This document shows positions 11,363 to 23,400 of a DNA stretch of 64,000 nt, in pieces. The stretch is from Phoronis australis (taxonomy: Eukaryota; Phoronida; Phoronidae), in NCBI GenBank assembly GCA_002633005.1, contig NMRA01000190.1:661492-725491 (forward strand). The letters run 5' to 3'. Under the pieces are notes generated by a model, which was not told where the DNA came from, did no database searches, and saw only the letters and a list, made by a program, of their open reading frames with translations. Every line of letters starts with the position of its first letter. Positions within the stretch are counted from its first letter, which is position 1. Made by a program: the position numbers and the translations under genes.

Positions 11363-11422
11363 TCAGTCCATCTTCAACACATTCTGAACACTGTTAGGAA
11401 GATATCTCCCAACTCCAAGCAG
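11363..11422 (-). CDS. ALDH3 exon 13 (C-terminus)
   Basis: Acceptor TTTATTTACAG|CTG in phase 0. It encodes [19 protein letters not shown] and stop TGA at 11365-11363. It extends the hydrophobic anchor by a few residues and adds a polar tail. Confidence 0.75.
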   Translation of the reverse strand: MLGVGRYLPNSVQNVLKMD

Positions 11423-14400
11423 CTGTAAATAAAAGAAGTTTCAATATCATGTGTCCATAATCTTATATCTGGCATCAAGACTCCCACGCCAATTACCTAC
11501 CATACTTAAAAGAGTTACTGAAACCCAATAGAAACGTGCATGAATACATTGAAGGTGAACACGTCTTTAATGTGAAGATTGCATAATTTTTTTATTAATT
11601 TTTATCGTATTTCTTCTGAGGCAAATTCTCCTGCCCTAACTTTTCACAAGAAAGTCAATCTTAGATGCTGAATAGTTAAAAAATCAAGTTTCAGTCCCCC
11701 AATATTGCAATCTTCCTCAGCTAGTGTTTTATTGTTGTCTTCTCAGCGCTAATGTGGTAATTGATCTGCTCCACACAAAAGGAACTTATGTCAGTGTTCG
11801 TGATATCGAGCATTGACTACGGTCACGATTCTTGTACAATAACTTAAGTTTTACTACACCGCGTTTCTATCCCAGAACAAATTTAACCATTTCCAAGTCA
11901 CAGTCAATTAACATTTGTTCAGTGAAAGTCCTACCTTGACAAAAAGTGCAATCAATGTTGACACAATGAAGAACGGTAGGAATCGTCTGAAGCCTTTCTT
12001 CTTCAGATTCACCTTGATGAGGTTGTTAGCCATCTTCATCTTCTTGTCTGAGAATGGTGGATATCTTACGCTACAAACACAACGAACAGATTGAAACATT
12101 TTTGGCAGACGTTCACCAAAAACTTTCAAAATGTCTGCTTGTATCTGAATAATTGGCTTATAATAAAGTTAAGCACTTTTATCCGACAATCTGCGGGTGA
12201 CAGGAAACAACTGTTTTGAGGTCTCTAGAGGTGATGAGTAAAATATAAATCATTTACTCAGAAATGTAGCATTAAAGAGGTTATATTGATTGCAATCAAG
12301 AAGCCCAGAATGAGCCGAGATCAAGGACTACAACTCCCAATACATGACACTGTAAGCCACATTTCAAGACCTAAATGATCTCGTTGCAACTTCCGAAAGA
12401 CTAACCAACCTCAGCAGAGGTTCGTCAAGTGTAGTCCTATGGAGGAAGGCTTTCTTGTGTGAGAACGTCTCATAAGTGAAGCGGCCATGGTAACCACCTC
12501 CCAATCCACTGTAGCCTACGCCACCAAAAGGTAATGTGCGCACTGGAATGACGAGCAATGTGATATACACAACAGCCAGTTCAGTCAAAAATCACCCGAA
12601 CAGTCTGACAGGAGTCACCCTTGCCCTTTCAACATGAGCAATCCGAGCACATACATGCCACATGTGAACACACATAGACCCTATTCACGCTGACAGGAGG
12701 CGCGTTCCAAAACGAGGCTCGCTACGATAGCTCTGTTAGCTTATCGGCATAGGAGTCTGTGTTTCAGTCCGTGTTGTTCCCCAAACGGCTAGAAAAAATA
12801 CGGACACGCTTCACAATCTCTAAAGACGTTTAGATTCGGAAGCGTTGGGTCGTTGCCATACGCCGACGAAGCAAAATATGTCCGTGTAAAATAAATGTTT
12901 TCGAAAAGTTAGATCATATTTTGTCGCGTCTCGGTCAGTTGTCAAGCATCATAGTAACGACCGGAGAATGGGCCAGCCAGGTTGTATTTTCATGACAACG
13001 GAATGGGGGGGGGGGCTAAAATTGTATCAGATCCCATTTTTGAGTTCGGGTGCGAATTGCTGATTAGCACACGTGCGCAACCAGGGGGTCTTGGGGGGTG
13101 AATAAACAACGCATAGGCGCTGAATGAACCCCGTTTACCGTTTTTTTTTAGTCAACAGGTCAGCAAACCCAAGAATTCAAGACCCCTGCTTCCCCAGATT
13201 TTAGGCTGGGTGCGCGCATCTGCCGAAATGCTGCTTATTCCTGTGCCTGCCCCCCCTAATTCAAAATCCTGGATCCGCCCCTGCTACGGGTTGAAACATT
13301 ATAATTTTTCTTTCCAAAAAGGACAGAGCCCTCAATCCCTCAAATTTAGGGCCCAATATCGGCCCTATTCCCCTCTCAAAAATATTGAAATATCACGCGA
13401 AATTCCCCCCACGAGGCACAAAAATTCCCCTAGTGAAAAATCTCTCTGAGTTCACATAACCTGTAACCACACAGGTGACAATTTTTAAGAGCACAAAAGG
13501 CTACTTTAAAATGAGACAGAGCCTATGAGAGCTTGCAACAGGGCGGGGGTGCTATTGATGGTGATCGGGAGGTAGACTGTTCCCGCCCTCACTCTGCGAA
13601 AAAATCGCCTCTCAGTAGGCACTAGCACCTTTCCCCTCGGATGAACGAGGTTTCTGCAGAAACATGATAACTATGATTTCATTGTCCAGTTAACTGAAAT
13701 TGAGTTCTAAAACGAGGTTACGTTTTGGACGAACAAATTAGGTGTTTTAATTTTAAAATTCAACTTGGTCCAAATTGATACTTGAAATCTAACACATGAA
13801 ATAGACGTAAGAATTATTACAACCAAGAAAGCAGAATTGATGGTCAAATAATTTTTATTTTCAATTACGAGTCTGGTTTATTATTTTAATAAAAAATATA
13901 TTTAATAACATCAATTATTCTTTCAGATCAATGACAAATCAACTGTTAGTCCCAGGGAGTGCATAGGATCAGGCTATGCTTGATTTTAATATTCTTGATC
14001 AACAAATTAAACCAGATGTGACTAATTGCACATGACAGCCACCACTGTCGAATATGTCTTAAACTCGTCAACAATACGAGCAGATGACCTGGTCCGCGTA
14101 GAAAGTATTTTGATCAACAATTTACAAGAAAAAAGTAACCCTGCATTCAGCATAATACCTAATCCGTAACACTACGATCGCCGCAATTTGGCCATATTTA
14201 CTTTTCATATTTCGAACCTAGTTTTCCGAAAAAAATTAAACCCTTTCGTCAGACAACTCTTTGACGCCTTAACTTGTTCTCTAATGTAATTTTATACGTC
14301 TGTGTGGTTTAATTGTTGACACATTATTAAAATTCAATATCCAGGTTGGACTCGAAAGACTGGCTATTTAACTCACGCAATGTCTACTTTCGCTTTGTTT

Positions 14401-17400
14401 ATCGCAGTGAGCCTCGCTTTGGATTTTAATATCTGCCGCGTGAATAGAGTCTATGTATGTCACATGTGAACACACATGCATGCCAGATGTGAACAGAAGT
14501 TGACTTGGAATCAGTTGACACAAAGGTGGGAATTTTGTACACATTGTTGAGTAAGAGCAAGCTGCACCTGGTCATCTTGTCCTGTGTGAACTGCCCGTCT
14601 GACACAAATTGCCCCAGTGAAATAGTGGTACTCTCTTTAGCACCACTGTAAACTTGAATGCATTGAAACATGAAAATAGAAGTTAACACAGGTCAACATG
14701 CACCATTTCAATTTGTTTTGGATCAAAATTTATTGTGAAAACAAAACACCGTATTACTCACTACAAAGTCTGCCAAATTCTGTCTATTTCATTTTGAAAT
14801 TTACTGTTACTTAAAACTAAATTTTGTTCTATTAAGCTTGGCTAAGACAGAAATAAAATTAGCCTTTTAACTTTTACAAAATTGTACTTGTTTTCTGTTA
14901 TCAAGGAGAACATACAAACCTTTAGCAGGCCATGAAATTTATCAGAAAATCTACCCAGAAATTCTAAAATGATGCAAAGAAAATTCCAAAAAAAACATGC
15001 CACATTGCACAACAATGACCATTTTCCACAGCAATCAGCTGTTGATTTTGGCTCTTCAAATGACTAAAGTGACAGCTAGACAGGACAGGATGCAGCTTTA
15101 AGTGGTTAATAAACACAACCATTTTGCTTGCAAGTCAATTCTGCTCACCTGAGCCTTGCATCATGCAGTCATTCACACAGATGGAGCCACTGGATGTGGA
15201 TGACTGAATTTTGTTGATGGCCTTCTGGTCTTTAGAGAAGATGTACATGGCAAGAGGCTTTTCTCTGTTGAAGGAAAAAAACTTTGTTGTGTGAATTTTA
15301 ACAGAGGTTTTAAAATCTAATGTTTACTGTAATAGTTTTAACCTGCTGAGAAAGTTTGTGGCGGTACGTTGCCACATTTTGAGACTATCAACATTTCTTT
15401 AGCACAACTTATGAAAGTCCAAGAGAAAAAAAAGGCACACTTCCGATGGCCACAGATTTTAACTAAACACAGTAGCCGTTCACGAGATACATGTTGTGTG
15501 TAACTTCTACGTTGATCAGATACGAAATGTTACCTTTTGCATGCGAAAAAAGCAACAAACCAAAAACAAAGTTTATTACAAAGCAAAAGACTTGGAGAAC
15601 TTCGAATTCATTTTAACAAGCAACGAAACCACAAAGTGAGTATTATTCAGTTACTCAATGAAGTATGCACGTTACATAAACACCACATTACATATACTGT
15701 ACCTATCATTGATGTATGAGATAGCCTCGTCCACATCACGTACTGCCATGCACAGTACATAAACACCACACTACATATACTGTACCTATCATTGATGTAT
15801 GAGATAGCCTCGTCCACATCGCTTACTGCCATAATGGGAAGGATGGGTCCAAAAATCTGGGAAACAAAAGTTTTATCGATTTCAAAGATTTACGAGAAAC
15901 AATTAATATTCTGCCAAGAGATTCATTAAAATCATGTTTATTACCGGTATCCTTTAAATTACAATGGAATTCGATGTACCTTGCATGCAGACACCCTCCC
16001 TATATGCGTTGATGTAGCTATTAAAAAAATCCAAGTTTTAATTTAGTGATATCAAGTTGGTTTCAAATTGCTTTTCAGTCAAATTGGAGGTGATTCCAGG
16101 GCTTTGAGATTTGACAGTTTGTTATCACTCGAGACCTGACAGGCATGACATCGATGTACCCAGGATAATCTCAAGAAATAATGAGCAGTCAGTTCTTTTC
16201 AAACCAGAAATTGCTTTTCAACTGCGTAAGGAACAAGTTAAGACCCACTTTGTAGCATTAAGTGGCCTAAATCAAAAGTGTGCTTCTTGGATAGATTGTG
16301 GATTTAGAGTTGCTTTAGGAAATTTTGAACACTTGCTTCATAGTTCCATTAAAATTTACATCATAAATTGGTGAGGTATAACAGCCCCAGGAAGTCCATA
16401 ACAAAAAGTATGCAAGCCCTTGCTTTATAATTATCAAAGGTAAACAAATTTGATTAAAGAAGATTTTTCTATAGCCCCCATTCAACCATATACCTGTCAA
16501 TAATTCTACATACAACTCTCTTTTGACATAATAAATACCATATAGTAAATATTGTCAATTTAGGACAAAATATGGCGAGAAGGTGAATTTTATTTTCTCA
16601 TTTTTATAAAAGATAAGCACCATAAAATCAACAAGTAACTGTTTTCAAGATCAGTACCACACCTACCATCAAATAATATATAACAAAAACCTCACATATG
16701 GTTTCAATCAAAATTTTTTTTGGCGGATCTTTATCATATTTCTTCAAATATGATCCTAACTTAAATTTTTGGGAGACACTCAAATTCAAAAGACAGACAG
16801 TCTCAAAACTCCCCACTTTTAATCAGTATATCAGTATATTTTAGCCAGTGTTTAATTGTTGAAAACCATCGCTAATTTGGCGATTTCTCTACTCCACACA
16901 ACAGGACTTTAGATCAAATAATCTGAAAGTGTGATGTCAACGTACTGGGGTAGTCTAGATCCCATCATTTTGGTTCTAACCCTTGCCACTTCTCTATAAG
17001 AAATTACATTAATTCAAAAGTTTTTACTGGAAAATCACCATTTTAGCACTGTGGTCAATATGCTAGTCTGTATGATTGATTCACAGATGCTGCGACACGA
17101 GCTTCTAATCAGGTATTAAAAAGTTACTTGTGTTGAAATTGGCTGGTTTTCATAAATGTGCTTAAGTGTAATTGAACACTGGTCACCACCATATCGTTCA
17201 TATCTTAGTTTGGAGAAGCTGCTAGGGGCATACAAGGGAACAGGCCACGGCCATTTTGTTTGTCTCCAATATGGGTAATTACTAGTCGAGAGGTGTAGCG
17301 TAATCAATATTCGTCCCTGCTGTCTGATGAACAGGCCTCTTGATGACATCAGAAATTGTACAAATCTATTGAGAAAGCACAAGGTGCTGTGATACAGGCC

Positions 17401-20400
17401 GTGTTTCTGATGTTTTGAAAATTGTGTAAATTCATAACAATGTGGCCATGTTTCTGATGTTTTGAAAATTGTGTAAATTCGCGAAAATGTAAGAAGTCTC
17501 TCAAATAAGAAAAATGGGCCATTCTCTGTGATTAATCTTAGGGCTGTTCCAGTAAAATCCGTGTGGGAGACAGCAGCAGAAATAAAAATTCATGGGTGGT
17601 GGTCTTCAGAAAAAAACTCAAATTATGGGTGGTTGTTCCTGTAACAAGTGATGCATTAAAAATGGGTGGTATTTTTGACCTGTTAATGTTGACAGGTTGG
17701 TTACTTCAGCTGTCAAAACTAAAAAAAATGCAATTGGCATATATCCTAACTTATCCCAATACAAAAAAGCCCGTATTGCCAGTGAACCAAGTGCAAAATG
17801 TTCATTAAGCCATTAATCAAGTCATGGGCAACTTGATTTGAGCCAACAGTTTGTCTGCAGTCCTATTGAATTGAAAAGTTATGCAACACTAAACTGGTGT
17901 TAACACATATAAGAAAATTGATGATTTTTAACTAAAAAGTATGAGGAGTAAGATAAACAAGTTCCAATATTCACTTGACATAGAAGTATAAAAGAGTTCG
18001 GAGACAGTTTGAGATTCATAGATCCTTATAATTGAAAAAATGTTCATTGAAATTATAGACACATGGTGAACAGAGACACCTGGTGGCTGCACAAAGTATT
18101 GCTCACAGGCTACTTTAGTTTTTGACAATATTGGACAAGACAACTAGTTCTTGTCTGTCAATCATCTAAAGTCTTAACAGGTCCTCCTAGAGGCAATTTG
18201 TTTGCAAGTGTTGGATTTTATATTTTAACCTATTAAAATAATTACAAATTATGGGTGATGGGTTGGAAAAATAAATGAAAAATATGAGCGGTGGGTACGA
18301 AATAAAAGTGCCTTCCCCCCTCCCATACAGGTTTTGCTGGAACAGCCCTTAACTGAAATTGGTGATGTTTTACCATAAAGCAAACTCAAAGGGGAACAAA
18401 ACATGACAGTAAACCAGCACCCTTACCTCGTTCTGCATAATCTCATCATCCCGCGACACATCTACCAGATAGGTTGGCTCTATGTAGAGGTCATCCTCAT
18501 CACTTCGTCCTCCGTATATTGTGCCAGACTGGCTGTCCAGCAACTTTTTCAGTCGACTGGGTAACAATAACACAAATACTATGTTTGATTTCACAACCAC
18601 CACACTGCCCCTGAACATTTTAATTTTCATTCTCCAGTATAGAAGCAATGTAATGAATTATGCTTTGTTACTAGACAGCCATTGGTTGACCGCATTCAGT
18701 GTTCATAAATAGGGATTCAACCAGCATTTTCATAAATTCTATGCAACCATCATGCTGTCAAATAACCAATGCTTTGTGGTGGGTTATTCAAATAGTTCAC
18801 ATCAAAATCTCTAATATCTCAAAATGCCCGTGAAAGAAATTGGGTCTCGTTCTTGTCAACTCCGCCCGTCTTGCACATTGGAATTTGAAAATGGAGCAAA
18901 CGACAGTCACTTTTGTGATTTCACAATGCTAAAACTTGAATGCTGCATGTTTGGTATTGCTTGTACTGACCAGAATGCAAAGGCTGCATTTGATTCTCAC
19001 TTTAGGGTCTGTCTGTTGGGTCAACCAGCTATGACATCTGATTGGTTCTTGACCAGTTGACCCAGCAGAACCAGGGGAGAAAGTCAAGCGCACTCATTGG
19101 CTTAGTTGACATAGCTTGCTCTCACTAAAGACTGACTGTGAATAGATGACCTGAGGTTATCAACTATCACCTGCAATGGATTCCTTTGTGCTTTGGCACC
19201 GTCTAAATTGCTGTTGTATGAAATTTAAATCATTAGTGGTGAAATTAATGGCAAAACCACCACAGTGATTCTTGAAGTCACTGCAACGACTTCGAGGGAC
19301 TCCCGAAGTTCGAGAGTACAGCAATGTCTGATTCTGCTAATATGAAGGGAATACATAGCTTTCTGTGAATTTCAAGTCTTTTATTATGTCTACATTACTA
19401 CAACTCAACTCATCAGGAAAAGATCGATAACCAAAGTTTCTTCATGGCAGGTTACTTCAAATCACCTTCAGATTTTCATTAATTGCAGAATTGTGCCCAC
19501 TCACGCAATCAGGTAAGTTGAGCACATATTAACTATCAGTTTCAATTAATAAGGTAATAAAGCGTGCATCAAAAACTCACAACCAGTGTCGCCGGCTGCC
19601 AATTCGTCCGTAGCTGTCAGATGTTTGAGGATTTTCACCAAAGAATTCCTTCGTCTGCTTAACTAATGCTTCAACAAGTCTTTGCTATGAAAAGTAGCAC
19701 AAATAAGTTAACTTTGTGTACATACAAATAGAGACAAAGCCAGTTCATTCTTTGCTTTTGTACAGGACAATGAAGCCAACGAATCTTTATTTAAAATATT
19801 AAGGAAATACTTGATTATAAGACCAATATTATCGTGAAACTCGTCCTACTCAACATTTTGCAACACCCTTTTACACTCTTTCACATATTTACCCAATTTT
19901 GAGTCTCAATTTGATGATCAAGTTCACTTTTTTTCAACAAGTATTGGTTGCGAAAGTTGATTGCATAACAAAATTTGAATTTTAAACATAACTTTTGAAA
20001 TGCATAGATTTGATAAGGGCACTTTGACTTATTTTCCAAGCTTTCCTCTCATTTCTCCCTTTCCTTCGTCCTTGTCCCCCCACCTCCTCACTCCCTCCTA
20101 TACCTTACCCACTTACTCCNNNNNNNNNNNNNNNNNNNNNNNNNNNNNNNNNNNNNNNNNNNNNNNNNNNNNNNNNNNNNNNNNNNNNNNNNNNNNNNNN
20201 NNNNNNNNNNNNNNNNNNNNNNNNNNNNNNNNNNNNNNNNNNNNNNNNNNNNCCACTCCATTCTCCCTCTCCCTTTCTCTCACCCCATTTCACCCTCCCA
20301 CCCCTGTTCTCAGTCCCTCCCTTACTCCCTGACACCCCCTTAATCCCCCTGTATTGGCTAAAAATCACCTACCTTCACTTTACCGGTGACCATAACATAA

Positions 20401-23400
20401 TCAGGAGCAATGCAAGTCTGACCAGTGTTCGTGAACTTGCCCCAGATGATGCGCTTAGCAACCACGTCAAAGTTTGTGTTGGAGGCATCCACAATACAGG
20501 GACTGAAAAGCAGATGCCCAGTAAAAAATGATAAACAAGACGATTAATTGTGACGAGAACAGCAGTAACATAAACAAGTGCAGTAATAGTCGTTCAATAA
20601 ATTCATGAAGCTTGAAAAATTCTTACTTGCAAGATTGACCAAGCCAAGAATTATGCAGCTTATTCAAGCTTGATCAATACCATTTTAACTTCTTAGGTCT
20701 ACCTTATACAAGATTCCACAACAAACTTGCAAGCAATGAAGCAGGCGACTTTATTTTAGTGCCCCAGTGTATGGCATGAGCTGTGTTGTCACGCAGGTCA
20801 TGGGATACGTTTCTTTTGATCATCATTTCGTAAGAAAACAAAATTTGCTTGTTGATGGAATTCACTGAAGATTGACAACACTGCTTAAAGTACAGTATCT
20901 GGAAGTTTCATATGAATCCGATTGGCCATTTCTGAGATATGATGTTCCGAAATTAGCTAAATCAGGACATTTTTCTGGGGTCCTACAAAACCTTAAATTT
21001 ATTGCGCATTGGATTTCAGCAGAAACAATAAGTATTACCTCTTGCCTCCCATCTCCAGGGTAACGGGGGTCAAGTGCTTGCTGGCAGCCTCCATGACAAT
21101 CTTGCCTACAGTACTACTCCCTGTATACAGAATGTAGTCCCATCTCTCCTTCAACAGGGCGGTGGTCACTGGAACGTCGCCATTGATCACTTGAATACAT
21201 TCCTGAAACACAGCAACAGCCAGTCAAGGAACAATGTAATGATCTCAATAGATTCACTGACTGAAATGATACTTTAGAAGAAAGAAAACTTCAAACAATG
21301 TTTGCAGTAGAGATTTCTTCAGTTTGCCCACAGGCACATTAATTTCCAGTGATTCATACAGTAACAACACAAAAACATAAAAGCTGGAGACTATAACTTT
21401 ACTGAGCCTGATCTCAAAACTTTGATGATGAGTTCTGGATATTTACAAACATTGTATTGTGTTAGTGTACGTCTTTCACACAACTCATGTTGCCAGGAAT
21501 GTAGAACTCAGTCCATCAACTACGGTATCGCCATCTAGCAACAAGGCGTGTCAAAAAATGGCTGTTCTGTCAATAATTCAGTTTCGCTCTGAAATACTGA
21601 ATCAAAAGTGCTGTGTGACTCACAGTGTCCATGTACTTAGGTACAATCTTGGCCAGCAGCTCAGCAGTGTTTTCAGAGATTTCCGAGGGCTTCAACACAA
21701 CACAGTTTCCTAACAACGAAAAGGATGACAAAAACTAAAGCATGTGAAATTCCAAAGTGGACATTGCACAGCTCATCGACCCACACCAGCAACACACATT
21801 TAGTACTGACTTAGCAAAAGAGATCGAAGAAAAACAAATTTTCAAAGGACAATAGCTACACAAGGCAATTGGTCACAACAGAATGAAATCTCCCTCCCTC
21901 CCCCTCCCTCTCTCTTCGAATCTTTCTTCATTACAGAACCTGCACCACCCCTCTTTACATACCACAAAGGTAGTGACAGTACCTTTATGTAAGTAAATAA
22001 GCAGTCTCCCAGGGATATGCAAAGGCCTGAAAAGCACTGTCGCCAGCTGGGCAAGTAAGTCAGACAATCAAGTCACCCAGCCCAAAGTTAGGTTGCTTGG
22101 CTTTCGAAATAGTAAGCTTTTCAGGCATCTAAAGCATCGTTTCGCATTAACACTCCTGTCAAAAGTGCTGCCAAAACGTTAATCAAGTCATTTATTTATT
22201 GTGCAGATGCTGCCAGATATTCAGATGGTCATATACTAAGTGAGAGTTCCTATNCATGAGCTGTGTTGTCACGCAGGTCATGGGATACGTTTCTTTTGAT
22301 CATCATTTCGTAAGAAAACAAAATTTGCTTGTTGATGGAATTCACTCAAGATTGACAACACTGCTTAAAGTACAGTATCTGGAAGTTTCATATGAATCCG
22401 ATTGGCCATTTCTGAGATACGATGTTCCGAAATTAGCTAAATCAGGACATTTTTCTGGGGTCCTACAAAACCTTAAATTTATTGCGCATTGGGTTTCAGC
22501 AGAAACAATAAGTATTACCTCTTGCCTCCCATCTCCAGGGTAACGGGGGTCAGGTGCTTGCTGGCAGCCTCCATGACAATCTTGCCCACAGTACTACTCC
22601 CTGTATACAGAATGTAGTCCCATCTCTCCTTCAACAGGGCGGTGGTCACTGGAACGTCGCCATTGATCACTTGAATACATTCCTGAAACAGCCAGTCAAG
22701 GAACGATGAAATGATCTCAATAGATTCACTGACTGAAATGATACTTTAGAAGAAAGAAAACTTCAAACAATGTTTGCAGTAGAGATTTCTTCAGTTTACC
22801 CACAGGCACACTAATTTCCAGTGATTCATACAGTAACAACACAAAAACATAAAAGCTGGAGACTATAACTTTACTGAGCCTGATCTCAAAACTTTGATGA
22901 TGAGTTCTGGATATTTACAAACATTGTATTGTGTTACTGTACGTCTTTCACACAACTCATGTTGCCAGGAATGTAGAACTCAGTCCATCAACTACGCTAT
23001 CGTCATCTAGCAACAAGGCGTGTCAAAAAATGGCTGTTCTGTCAATAATTCAGTTTCGCTCTGAAATACTGAATCAAAAGTGCTGTTAATTGAACACCAC
23101 TAGGCCCTACTCACAGTGTCCATGTACTTAGGTACAATCTTGGCCAGCAGCTCAGCAGTGTTTTCAGAGATTTCCGAGGGCTTCAACACAACACAGTTTC
23201 CTAACAACGAAAAGGATGACAAAAACTAAAGCATGTGAAATTCCAAAGTGGACATTGCACAGCTCATCGACCCACACCAGCAACACACATTTAGTACTGA
23301 CTTAGCAAAAGAGATCGAAGAAAAACAAATTTTCAAAGGACAATAGCTACACAAGGCAATTGGTCACAACAGAATGAAATCTCCCTCCCTCCCCCTCCCT

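Larger units (their letters stand above)
20775..22253. repeat. First copy of a 1.48-kb duplication (contig end)
   Basis: Near-identical to 22255-23744 and separated from it by a single N. Differences are scattered SNPs and small indels, including an 8-bp indel near 21208 and a short replaced segment near 21615. Inside the exons the substitutions are synonymous (CTT/CCT context in HLTP, GTA/GTG in VGK). This copy ends exactly where a 49-bp tandem repeat begins in the other contig. Confidence 0.95.

Noticed and set aside
22519-23200. Mutually exclusive duplicated ALDH3 exons
   Set aside because: The near-identity includes introns, the differences are allele-like, and a lone N separates the copies; assembly overlap explains it better.
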